NCBI GenBank assembly: GCA_003445095.1
Contig: DLVS01000433.1
Coordinates: forward strand, 8,424-13,968
DNA from: Verrucomicrobiales bacterium
GTDB lineage: Bacteria > Verrucomicrobiota > Verrucomicrobiia > Limisphaerales > UBA9464
Direction: 5' to 3'
DNA length: 5,545 nt
Position 1 is the first letter of the stretch. Each line of letters starts with the position of its first letter. The notes below the pieces were generated by a model. It saw only the letters and a program-made list of their open reading frames with translations. It had not been told where the DNA came from and did not search any database. Shown here piece after piece: positions 1-5,446 of the stretch. Made by a program: the position numbers and the translations under genes.

Positions 1-1103
1 CGATGGTCGTGGCATTGGGCGCAGCCGACGGACAACCCGAGCAACGAGGTGGAAACGATCTTGAGTGTGTCGGCGACGACTTGATTGCGCACGGCATCGC
101 GGTCGCTCAAAGCATCCGTCGCCGAGCCATCGACACCCATTCGCAGAAAGCCCGTGGCGATCAACAGGTCGCGCTTTTCTGGACTGGACACCGCGACCGC
201 GGTCGCGTTGGTCACGGTCGCTCGGGCCAATTCGTCGCCGGCCAATTGTTCCGTGATGAATCGGTCAAACGGCTTGTCGTCATTGAACGAGCGGATGACA
301 TAGTCGCGGTACTTGTAGGCGTACGGCCGCGGCGGATCGGCGTCACTGTAGCCGTCGGAGTCAGCATAGCCGGCGATATCAAGCCAATGGCGGCCCCAGC
401 GTTCGCCGTAGTGCTTTGACTCCAAAAGGCGGTCGATGAGGTGGTCGTAGGCTTCCGCGGAAGTGTCGGCCAGGAAGGTCGCCGCTTCTTCGGGCGTTGG
501 CGGCAAACCCGTCAGATCGAAATAAGCGCGGCGGAGAAGTGTCGGCTTGTCGGCATCCGGCGAGAATCGGAGTTTCTGCTGAGCCATGGAAGCGACGAGG
601 AATGCGTCGATGGCCGTGCGCGCTCGATCTCGTCTCTTCGTTTTCGGAACCTTGGGTTGCTGGATAGGCTGAAAGGACCAGAAGGCGCGCTCCTCCTCCG
701 TGATGCCGCTGCTCCCTTTAGGCAACTCGGCTGGTTCCGGTCGCGCTGTCTTCGCGCCGCTGTCGATCCACCGGCGAATCAACGCGACTTCGGCCGCGGT
801 CAGCTTCTTGTCGCGCTTGGGCATCTCGCCGCTATGAGTCAGTGTGAAGATCGGACTGCGGTCCGGCTTTCCCGGAACGAGGGCCGGACCGTCCTCTCCT
901 CCTTGAAGCATCAACCGACGCAACCGCAGATCGAGCCCGCCTTTGAGTTGGTCACCTTCACCGTGGCACTCAAAGCAATGAGCCTTGAGAATCGGACGGA
1001 TATCTTTCTCGAAGGTAGGGGGCGGGGCCGCTTGGCTGAGTGGAACATTGAGCAGAAGCACCGCGACGGCCCAACACAGGAACCTTGGCCAAGGGTTGTT
1101 CAT
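1..1103 (-). CDS. PSCyt1/DUF1549 planctomycete-type secreted cytochrome, 3' end missing
   Basis: The first 367 codons of a larger protein; the frame is still open at the left edge. An N-terminal signal peptide is visible (residues 1-25, hydrophobic WAVAVLLLNV core, likely cleavage after SQA). A c-type haem motif CFECH (C43, C46, H47) follows, inside a short PSCyt1 domain (about 30-118) with M94 as a possible axial ligand. A DUF1549 domain starts near residue 163 (FDLTGLPPTPEE, then YGERWGRHWLD) and reaches a second CxxCH, CAQCH (C361, C364, H365), where the window ends. Family members usually continue into DUF1553 and total roughly 700-1000 residues, so about half is missing. The start is ATG 1103, with a GGAGG at 1116-1120. 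Known for the family: secreted haem proteins encoded next to DUF1501 proteins, with function largely unestablished. A role in oxidative or polysaccharide metabolism of the envelope is only a guess. It lies 420 bp downstream of the DUF1501 gene. Confidence 0.95.
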   Translation of the reverse strand, partial: MNNPWPRFLCWAVAVLLLNVPLSQAAPPPTFEKDIRPILKAHCFECHGEGDQLKGGLDLRLRRLMLQGGEDGPALVPGKPDRSPIFTLTHSGEMPKRDKKLTAAEVALIRRWIDSGAKTARPEPAELPKGSSGITEEERAFWSFQPIQQPKVPKTKRRDRARTAIDAFLVASMAQQKLRFSPDADKPTLLRRAYFDLTGLPPTPEEAATFLADTSAEAYDHLIDRLLESKHYGERWGRHWLDIAGYADSDGYSDADPPRPYAYKYRDYVIRSFNDDKPFDRFITEQLAGDELARATVTNATAVAVSSPEKRDLLIATGFLRMGVDGSATDALSDRDAVRNQVVADTLKIVSTSLLGLSVGCAQCHDH

Positions 1104-1115
1104 CTCAGAAAAGAA

Positions 1116-1120
1116 CCTCC
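1116..1120 (-). promoter_or_regulatory. Ribosome binding site of the PSCyt1/DUF1549 gene
   Basis: GGAGG on the minus strand, 12 nt before ATG 1103. The spacing is slightly long, but it is the only Shine-Dalgarno-like sequence nearby and it supports the start that includes the signal peptide. Confidence 0.55.
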
Positions 1121-1164
1121 AGCAGAGATGTGATAGTCCCCGCGCGGCTGGCACCGCTACCGCA

Positions 1165-1517
1165 GGAGCGCGGGCGGCCTCGCCTACGTAGCTGGAAGGA
1201 GGCAATTAATCCACTAATGAACGCCAATGGACACAGATGATAAAGGAATGGTTCGGCTCCGAAGGAACCGTTTTCGAGAGCGACCCAAAATCTTTGCCAA
1301 GAAAGTGTCATCATTCGCCTTCATCGCTCGGAAGCCGAAAGCGCCACTAAGGCAACGGTGCCTTGATCATAGTCATCGTTGGTTGGGTGATTATCCAACG
1401 GGCGCATAATCGGGGAATCTGTGTCCATCGGCGTTCATCTGCGGTTCGTTTTCTTTGTTTTCATTCGGCAGCACTTCGTCCGTTGAACTTTTACGCGGGC
1501 GAGGCCGCCCGCGCTCC
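1165..1517. repeat. Intergenic inverted-repeat element, outer arms
   Basis: The arms 1165-1190 and 1492-1517 are inverted copies matching at 24 of 26 positions. Their core GGAGCGCGGGCGGCCTCGCC is identical over 20 nt (1165-1184 against 1498-1517). They enclose most of the gap between the DUF1501 gene and the PSCyt1 gene. The right arm ends 6 nt from the DUF1501 stop codon. No protein is encoded inside: the short frames at 1105-1314 (minus) and 1227-1409 (plus) have no recognisable sequence. The layout suggests a non-autonomous mobile or REP-like repeat; this is inference, since copies elsewhere in the genome cannot be seen. Confidence 0.7.
1217..1438. repeat. Inner inverted repeat of the same intergenic element
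   Basis: The arms 1217-1238 and 1417-1438 are 22 nt inverted copies with one mismatch (core GGACACAGAT / ATCTGTGTCC). The 178 bp between them (1239-1416) shows no gene, only a weak hairpin near 1251-1270. The wording of the arms (ATGAACGCC, GGACACAGAT) resembles a repeat type that I recall from intergenic regions of Verrucomicrobia and related genomes; that recollection is not checked. The pair is nested inside the outer GC-rich arms at 1165-1190 and 1492-1517. Confidence 0.7.
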
Positions 1518-1528
1518 GACAGTTCAAC
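1482..1528. terminator. Compound hairpin over the DUF1501 stop codon, possible terminator
   Basis: An outer stem GTTGAACT (1482-1489) pairs with AGTTCAAC (1521-1528). Inside it is an 8-bp perfect GC stem (1494-1501 with 1506-1513) with a 4-nt loop. The outer stem includes the DUF1501 stop codon (1524-1526). There is no T-run after the hairpin on the minus strand, so it is not a classical Rho-independent terminator. It may stall polymerase or protect the mRNA 3' end, or simply be the end of the repeat element. Confidence 0.45.
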
Positions 1529-2999
1529 CGTAACGCAGAATCTCCTTCACCACCCGGCACGGTTTGCCGTCGGTGAGCCGCTGACCTTGTCCGTTCTGAT
1601 GGTAGGTTAGGTTCGCGTGATCGATGCCGAAGAGGTGCATCAACGTGGCGTGATAGTCGTTTGGACTTACCGGATCCACGACGGCCTTGTGACCGAACTC
1701 GTCGGTCTCGCCATAGCTCATACCTCCCTTGAAGCCGCCGCCGGCCACCCAACTGGTAAAGCCTTGACCGTTGTGATCTCGGCCAGCTTTTTCCGCCGCG
1801 CCATGATTTTCAGTGACAGGTAGACGGCCGATCTCGCCTCCCCAATGAACGATTGTCGTGTCGAGGAGCCCACGCGCCTTGAGGTCCTTCACCAACGCGG
1901 CGGATGGCCGGTCCGTCTTGCGACAGCAGTTGGCGAGGTTGGCCCTGATGTTCTCGTGATTGTCCCAGATCTGGCCGTTGACAAAGAGCTGCACGAAGCG
2001 GACGCCTCGTTCGACAAGTCGGCGTGCAATCAGACAGCGCGCACCGTATTCCCGAGTGATCGGGTCATCCAGGCCGTAGAGCTTCTGGGTCGCTTCACTT
2101 TCGCCGGATAACTCAAGCGCCTCCTTCGCCGCGGTCTGCATCCGGGCGGCGAGCTCATAGCTAGCGATCCGCGCCTCCAAATCCGCTTCCCCGGGATGCC
2201 TCGCCAGGTGCTCTCGATTCAATTGGGCGAGGAAGGCGAGGTTTTGTTCCTGCAACGTCCCTTTCAAATGTGGCGGCGGATCGAGATTCAGGATTCGTGG
2301 CTCGGCCGAACGCACGACGGTTCCCTGAAAGAGCGGCGGCATGAAGCCGTTCGACCAATTCCGCACACCGTCCACCGGATGTCCCCCCGGATCGGTCAAC
2401 ACGACGTACGCGGGCAAGCTCTGACTTTCCGAGCCCAGCCCGTACGTAAGCCACGATCCGAGCGCCGGGCGGCCCGGTTGCGCGCGGCCAGTGTTCATGA
2501 ACCAGATTGAAGGCTCATGTCCGTTGATATCCGTATGCATCGAGCGGATGACCGTCACGTCATCCACGATGCCGGCGAAATGGGGGAGCAGCTCCGAGAC
2601 GTCAATGCCGCTTTGACCGTACTTCTGGAATTTCCACGGGCTGCCAAAGAGCTTTTTGCTCGCGCGGTCCACGAAGCTGAAGGTGATCTCTCCAGCAAAA
2701 TCTTGGCCGCTGCGCCGGGTCAATTCCGGCTTCGGGTCGAACAGATCGATGTGGCTCGGCCCGCCGTGCATGAAAAGCGAGATCATGGCCTTCGCGCGCG
2801 GGACTAGCGGCGGCAGCTTTGGCTTCAGGTCGAAAGATTGGGGCGCGCGCGGCATGTCGGGCGGCGTGGCCAGCAACTTTTCGTCCCGCAACAGGCAAGC
2901 GAGCGCGACACTGCCAACCCCCATCGCGTTACGCGCCAGAAAGCAGCGGCGCGAACAAGGCGCAGCCAGGTCGAAGCCATGGGTCGAAGAGCCGTTCAT
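1524..2999 (-). CDS. DUF1501 family protein, Tat-exported
   Basis: 491 residues, the usual full length for DUF1501, a family related to the sulfatase/alkaline phosphatase fold. A twin-arginine signal is seen at the N-terminus (SRRCFL, residues 16-21, followed by a hydrophobic stretch to about 37), so the folded protein is probably exported. Family landmarks occur in order: FMHGGPSHIDLFDPKPEL (76-93), the HTDINGHEPS region (155-164), WDNH (345-348), HWGGEIGR (385-392), GRDHNGQGFTSWVAGGG (406-422) and NDYHATLMHLFGID (447-460). The conserved D and H residues in these would be metal ligands if the fold is active, but the substrate is unknown. The start is ATG 2999: an in-frame TAA at 3006-3008 excludes anything longer. 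No Shine-Dalgarno sequence precedes it. Downstream is the PSCyt1/DUF1549 gene, its typical partner in Planctomycetes and Verrucomicrobia. Confidence 0.96.
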   Translation of the reverse strand: MNGSSTHGFDLAAPCSRRCFLARNAMGVGSVALACLLRDEKLLATPPDMPRAPQSFDLKPKLPPLVPRAKAMISLFMHGGPSHIDLFDPKPELTRRSGQDFAGEITFSFVDRASKKLFGSPWKFQKYGQSGIDVSELLPHFAGIVDDVTVIRSMHTDINGHEPSIWFMNTGRAQPGRPALGSWLTYGLGSESQSLPAYVVLTDPGGHPVDGVRNWSNGFMPPLFQGTVVRSAEPRILNLDPPPHLKGTLQEQNLAFLAQLNREHLARHPGEADLEARIASYELAARMQTAAKEALELSGESEATQKLYGLDDPITREYGARCLIARRLVERGVRFVQLFVNGQIWDNHENIRANLANCCRKTDRPSAALVKDLKARGLLDTTIVHWGGEIGRLPVTENHGAAEKAGRDHNGQGFTSWVAGGGFKGGMSYGETDEFGHKAVVDPVSPNDYHATLMHLFGIDHANLTYHQNGQGQRLTDGKPCRVVKEILRYG

Positions 3000-3217
3000 C
3001 GGGCGTTACGACGAACATGGACGGAAGAGAGGGCGCAGGGAATTCAAGAGTGTCGGTGGATGGTCCCGGTGGATTTGAGGGTACGAAGCCACGTTTCGTC
3101 AGACCACTCCACCTGCAGCGTCGTCCACGGTCGCGCCGTGGTGTCGGCGACAGAATCAACTCGGGCGATCACCGCTCAGATCCATTCATACCCTCTGCAC
3201 CCAAGCCATTCCGCCGT
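3000..3217. other. Non-coding leader upstream of the DUF1501 gene
   Basis: 218 bp between the DUF1501 start and the inverted-repeat element that begins at 3218. A 76-codon minus-strand frame crosses it (2929-3159), but it overlaps the DUF1501 start and reads as low-information, R/P/S-rich sequence. I see no convincing sigma-70 promoter, riboswitch or strong hairpin here, although the promoter of the DUF1501 gene should lie here or in the repeat upstream. Confidence 0.5.
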
Positions 3218-3271
3218 GGGCTTAGGCGTATCCATGCAGTTGGATTGGGGAGCGCGCCCGCCCCGGGCGCA

Positions 3272-3294
3272 GTGGCGGGCGCCCCGCCCGCCAC
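3272..3294. repeat. GC-rich hairpin inside the palindromic element
   Basis: A perfect 9-bp stem, GTGGCGGGC (3272-3280) with GCCCGCCAC (3286-3294), closed by a 5-nt loop. There is no T-run on either side, so it is not called a terminator. Confidence 0.7.
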
Positions 3295-3345
3295 ACCGCA
3301 GCGCGTAACGACACACCAAACGGTGGACGACTCCACGCGCGTCGC

Positions 3346-3368
3346 GCGGACGGCGAGGCGCCGTCCGC
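3346..3368. repeat. Second GC-rich hairpin, possible transcription barrier after vapC
   Basis: A perfect 10-bp stem, GCGGACGGCG (3346-3355) with CGCCGTCCGC (3359-3368), closed by a 3-nt loop. It lies about 50 nt downstream of the vapC stop on the transcribed strand and could slow or end transcription of vapBC, but it lacks the T-run of a Rho-independent terminator. Confidence 0.65.
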
Positions 3369-3416
3369 AACGCCCGGGGCGGGCGTGCTCCCCATTTTCT
3401 ACTGCATGGTTACGGC

Positions 3417-3797
3417 TTAGGCCGTTGGTTGTTGTGGAAAGTAGCGCACATTCGGAAAGTCTTTGAAGTGCTCGTCCTGCGTCCAAAGCGTCGCCTCCTG
3501 ACGCATCGCGGTCGCGTAAATGATGCTGTCGGCCAGCGGTAACGGGTGACGCGCTGCCTCTAGTGCCAGCGCGCAATCCAAGTCGATCAGGCGGCCGACC
3601 TGCATCATGCTGGCGACCTGAAGTGCATCGTCCTCACCGCGCTCTCGAAGAACCTTTTTGAAGACTTCGTAAATGGAGATGACCGGCACAAAAAGGTTTT
3701 CGGCGTCCTCAATGGCCGTCGCGAAAATTGAGGCCCGGTCGCTGTCCGTGAAGTATTCGAGCCAGCCAGACGAATCCACGACATTGGCAGTCCTCAC
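3417..3797 (-). CDS. vapC: VapC-like PIN-domain toxin (predicted ribonuclease)
   Basis: 126 residues, the standard length of a VapC toxin. The four acidic PIN positions are present: D8 (VVDSSGWLEYF), E44 (SIYEVFKK), D90 (PLADSIIYATA) and D108 (LWTQDEHF). These bind the Mg2+/Mn2+ used for RNA cleavage in the family, so the toxin looks intact. The target RNA cannot be predicted. The start is GTG 3797, whose last two bases are shared with the TGA of the upstream antitoxin (GTGA, 4-nt overlap). A GGGAGG lies 10 nt upstream, inside vapB. Overlap with an AbrB-type antitoxin frame is the normal type II toxin-antitoxin layout and implies co-translation. The stop codon lies within the right arm of the palindromic element at 3218-3423, so the last residues may have been altered by its arrival. 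Confidence 0.92.
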   Translation of the reverse strand: MRTANVVDSSGWLEYFTDSDRASIFATAIEDAENLFVPVISIYEVFKKVLRERGEDDALQVASMMQVGRLIDLDCALALEAARHPLPLADSIIYATAMRQEATLWTQDEHFKDFPNVRYFPQQPTA

Positions 3798-4000
3798 AAG
3801 CGATCATCCTCCCGTTCGATAGTGGTGTTCATGCCCCGAAGGAACCCGCGCATCTGCCGAATCGGACGCACGGGAATGAACTCGACTCGGTCGGAGTAGC
3901 GCAGGACGCGGAGCTTTTCGCCGGGCGTCAGATGAAGAGCCTCACGAATGGCCTGGGGAATGACGACTTGAAATTTGGGCGAAAGAGTGACGGTTTCCAT
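3794..4000 (-). CDS. vapB: VapB-like antitoxin with SpoVT/AbrB DNA-binding domain
   Basis: 68 residues when started at ATG 4000. Residues 1-45 form an AbrB/MazE swapped-hairpin domain (METVTLSPKFQVVIPQAIRE, then LTPGEKLRVL). The basic and acidic tail (RPIRQMRGFLRGM to the end) is the usual toxin-binding segment. The frame can be extended to a TTG at 4075, but that would add 25 residues of no family character and overlap the end of the previous gene, so ATG 4000 is preferred. The VapB-VapC complex normally binds its own promoter. An imperfect dyad over this start codon (3992-4009) fits autoregulation but is unproven. No Shine-Dalgarno sequence is seen. The product should neutralise the toxin encoded immediately downstream. 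Confidence 0.9.
   Translation of the reverse strand: METVTLSPKFQVVIPQAIREALHLTPGEKLRVLRYSDRVEFIPVRPIRQMRGFLRGMNTTIEREDDRL
3808..3813 (-). promoter_or_regulatory. Ribosome binding site of vapC, inside vapB
   Basis: GGGAGG on the minus strand, 10 nt before GTG 3797. It supports the GTG start and the 4-nt overlap with vapB. Confidence 0.6.
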
Positions 4001-4009
4001 ATCGATACC
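3992..4009. promoter_or_regulatory. Possible vapBC operator dyad
   Basis: An 18-bp imperfect palindrome (GGTTTCCATATCGATACC; 7 of 9 pairs complementary) sits across the vapB ATG (3998-4000). Dyads of this kind are bound by VapBC complexes in other bacteria. If the weak promoter at 4013-4041 is real, this dyad covers its transcription start. Confidence 0.3.
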
Positions 4010-4012
4010 ACT

Positions 4013-4041
4013 AGCGTAAAACGGCTCTTCTATCGACGCAA
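4013..4041 (-). promoter_or_regulatory. Weak candidate promoter for vapBC
   Basis: TTGCGT (4036-4041) and TACGCT (4013-4018) are separated by 17 bp; each matches only 3 of 6 consensus bases. Transcription would start about 5 nt before the vapB ATG, giving an almost leaderless mRNA. That agrees with the absence of a Shine-Dalgarno sequence, but the match itself is weak. Confidence 0.2.
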
Positions 4042-4067
4042 GCGGCACGGCTGTGCCCTGGCCAGGA

Positions 4068-4361
4068 TCATTCAATCCGCGAAACGAACTCTCTCACACT
4101 CGGCGCAACAACCGCATCAGTCTGCAACCGGTGATCCCAATACCGCACCGAGCCATCACAATGTCGGAGAAAGAAATTGCCATCCACATCGACTCCGATG
4201 AGGCAAACCTCCTTGCCACGCCACCACAATGCGTGAAGTGGCCGCCAGTCCGCATCGCGAACAAGCAAAGCGATGGTAACCTCCCGCCCGTCGTGTCGAA
4301 TTGTTCGCCGCCAGGACAGATTAGCCTGAGCGCGGTCAATGGCTTCGGTCAGTTGCGACAT
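4068..4361 (-). CDS. Short SMI1/KNR4 (SUKH)-like protein
   Basis: 97 residues from ATG 4361. The C-terminal half has a pattern I associate with SMI1/KNR4-like (SUKH) small proteins: GNFFLRHCDGSVRYWDH (61-77), followed by VAPSVREFVSRI (85-96). The N-terminal half (RREVTI-like strand, then ADWRPLHALWWRGKEVCLIG, 37-56) is compatible with a small beta-rich domain. SUKH proteins often act as immunity proteins against nuclease toxins, but full-length members are about 130-180 residues, so this would be a shortened version. No toxin partner is adjacent except vapC, which already has vapB. There is no signal peptide or membrane segment. It ends 67 nt before the vapB ATG and starts 65 nt after the cupin gene, so it may share a transcript with both. 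The family call is tentative; that it is a real gene is more certain. Confidence 0.7.
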   Translation of the reverse strand: MSQLTEAIDRAQANLSWRRTIRHDGREVTIALLVRDADWRPLHALWWRGKEVCLIGVDVDGNFFLRHCDGSVRYWDHRLQTDAVVAPSVREFVSRIE

Positions 4362-4426
4362 GACAGTTCGTACCGGTGGCCTCCAACTGCAAAGCGTCAG
4401 TACCAGGTCGGAGGAAGTGTCTCCAT

Positions 4427-4924
4427 TCAGCCATCCAATGGCGGACCCACAAATGTGATTCCATGTCTGCCAAACTCCGACATTACCTGATCTGGTGTCA
4501 GTGCGATTCGGGAGTTACCGGGTTCGGGATCGCGAACAGCCCGGAAGGGCACTTCCAACCCCGCCGGCGTGCACGTTACCAATAGCCGGCCGGTCGCCGT
4601 GCCAATATTACGGAATGCATGCACCGAACCGCGCGGAGCGCCCGCGAACGCTCCACGCTCCCCCACAAACTCTTTACCATCGATCGAGAACTTAAACCGC
4701 CCGTCCAACACGTAGAACATTTCATCTTCGCGCTCGTGCCGATGGAGTGGCGGCCCATCCCCAACCGGAATCGGGCATTCAAATATGCAGCAACGACCGC
4801 CGGAGGATTCTCCGTCCAGAAGCACGCGGACACCGCCCCCAATGATGGTGAACCGCTCTCCCGCATCGGGAGAAAGCACCACCACACGGGCTAAACTTGG
4901 ATCTGCTGATGCAACCGCGGGCAT
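4427..4924 (-). CDS. Single-domain cupin protein (cupin_2 type)
   Basis: 165 residues with both cupin motifs intact. Motif 1 is G55-x5-H61-R-H63-x4-E68-x6-G75 (GDGPPLHRHEREDEMFYVLDG region). Motif 2 is G91-x5-P97-R-G99-x2-H102-x3-N106 (GAFAGAPRGSVHAFRN). H61, H63, E68 and H102 form the metal site typical of this fold, so it probably binds Fe, Mn, Ni or Zn. The substrate is unknown; relatives include quercetin-dioxygenase-like enzymes and sugar- or small-molecule-binding proteins. There is no signal peptide, so it is probably cytoplasmic. The start is ATG 4924; in-frame codons upstream contain no ATG, GTG or TTG before a stop at about 4964. No clear Shine-Dalgarno sequence precedes it. It begins 55 nt after the VOC gene, so the two may be co-transcribed. 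Confidence 0.9.
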   Translation of the reverse strand: MPAVASADPSLARVVVLSPDAGERFTIIGGGVRVLLDGESSGGRCCIFECPIPVGDGPPLHRHEREDEMFYVLDGRFKFSIDGKEFVGERGAFAGAPRGSVHAFRNIGTATGRLLVTCTPAGLEVPFRAVRDPEPGNSRIALTPDQVMSEFGRHGITFVGPPLDG

Positions 4925-4964
4925 AGGAGCTAATGTGAATTTGTTGGGTCTCGGTACAACCCTT

Positions 4965-5446
4965 TATTGTTTGGCGGCACTACTCGCCTCTCGCCCCTCC
5001 TGCGCCATCACCCAATGGCTTCCCAATCTCCCAGTGGTGACCAAATGGATCGGCAATGCGCCCTACGCGCCAACCGTAAGGCTGGTCGCTCACCGGCCAG
5101 ACAACAGCCGCACCCGCAGAGACAGCTCTCTCAAACGCAGCGTCTGGATCCTCGACAACCAAAACCATCCTCACCGAACCGCCGCCGAGAGACTCCGGGC
5201 TGAAGTTGGAATGTTTGGGCGACTCATCGGCGAGCCAGAAATCGGCTCCGTCGACCGACATCCGCGCGAAAATCTCTCCCTTGTCGGCCTCAACACGGAA
5301 CAACTCCTCGGCTCCGAGTGCTCGCTTGTAGAAGTCGATCGCGCTCGCGCCTCTGCGAACCGAAAGCAACGGCGTTAGCGAAGTCTTGATGCTTCCGGTA
5401 ATGTGTGGTGGATGTTTCATTCAGGACGAGGTGCCGCCCAACGATA
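4965..5446. repeat. Inverted repeat bracketing the VOC gene
   Basis: Positions 4965-4980 and 5431-5446 are inverted copies matching at 14 of 16 positions (minus-strand consensus TATYGTTKGGCGGCAC before the gene and its complement after it). The copy upstream of the gene contains GTTGGGC, which fits the GTTRRRY core of an integron attC site. The copy downstream reads GCCAAAC, one base off RYYYAAC. The downstream copy touches the VOC stop codon. This is cassette-like, but I could not draw a full attC hairpin on either side. Confidence 0.4.
4980..5420 (-). CDS. VOC (glyoxalase/PhnB-like) superfamily protein
   Basis: 146 residues, about the size of a single VOC subunit with its two paired beta-alpha-beta-beta-beta modules. 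The first module is visible as LTPLLSVRRGASAIDFYKRALGAEE (15-39) and the second as VRMVLVVEDPDAAFERAVSAGA (83-104), ending in the family signature GRIADPFGHHWEIGKPL (120-136). The wording is closest to PhnB-like VOC proteins rather than true glyoxalase I; E131 is the only obvious metal-ligand candidate of the ending. The substrate is unknown, with antibiotic-resistance-like and dioxygenase-like relatives. The start is ATG 5420, which overlaps by 4 nt (ATGA) the stop of an upstream frame. No Shine-Dalgarno sequence is evident, which fits translational coupling. The C-terminus (GDGAGGARGE) is low-complexity and flexible. The gene is bracketed by an inverted repeat (4965-4980, 5431-5446). Confidence 0.92.
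   Translation of the reverse strand: MKHPPHITGSIKTSLTPLLSVRRGASAIDFYKRALGAEELFRVEADKGEIFARMSVDGADFWLADESPKHSNFSPESLGGGSVRMVLVVEDPDAAFERAVSAGAAVVWPVSDQPYGWRVGRIADPFGHHWEIGKPLGDGAGGARGE

Larger units (their letters stand above)
3218..3423. repeat. Palindromic intergenic element between vapC and the DUF1501 gene
   Basis: About 206 bp bounded by long imperfect inverted arms, 3218-3269 and 3371-3423. The inner 23 nt match at 22 positions (3247-3269 against 3371-3393). A further CCATGCAGT / ACTGCATGG pair is exact, and the outermost 13 nt match at about 10. The arms are separated by a 101-bp centre that holds two more hairpins. The right arm covers the vapC stop codon (3417-3419), so the element abuts or supplies the end of that gene. 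No protein is encoded. It resembles a MITE- or REP-type repeat able to fold almost completely; mobility is inferred. Confidence 0.7.

Noticed and set aside
441..1133. 230-codon plus-strand open frame
   Set aside because: It lies opposite the PSCyt1/DUF1549 gene, whose haem motifs and signal peptide are clear; the plus-strand translation shows no family features.
1105..1409. Small frames inside the first repeat element (69 and 60 codons)
   Set aside because: They lie within the inverted repeats on opposite strands and show no ribosome binding site or recognisable sequence.
3227..3414. CRISPR array in the repeated GC-rich gap
   Set aside because: The repeats are inverted and nested, not direct and regularly spaced; there are no spacers and no cas genes.
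2819..3466. 215-codon plus-strand open frame across the DUF1501 start, the palindromic gap and the vapC end
   Set aside because: It is rich in R, P, A and S, spans three unrelated regions including the hairpins, and has no recognisable domain; long frames are expected in GC-rich palindromic DNA.
3169..3576. 135-codon minus-strand open frame over the vapC end and the palindromic gap
   Set aside because: It is out of frame with vapC, whose PIN residues are all present, and its translation is low-complexity sequence read through the repeat.
4001..4075. Longer VapB starting at TTG 4075
   Set aside because: The extra 25 residues have no family character and the start overlaps the end of the SUKH-like gene; ATG 4000 gives a normal VapB length with the AbrB domain at the N-terminus.
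4785..5378. 197-codon plus-strand open frame
   Set aside because: It runs antisense to both the cupin and VOC genes, which have full family motifs on the minus strand.
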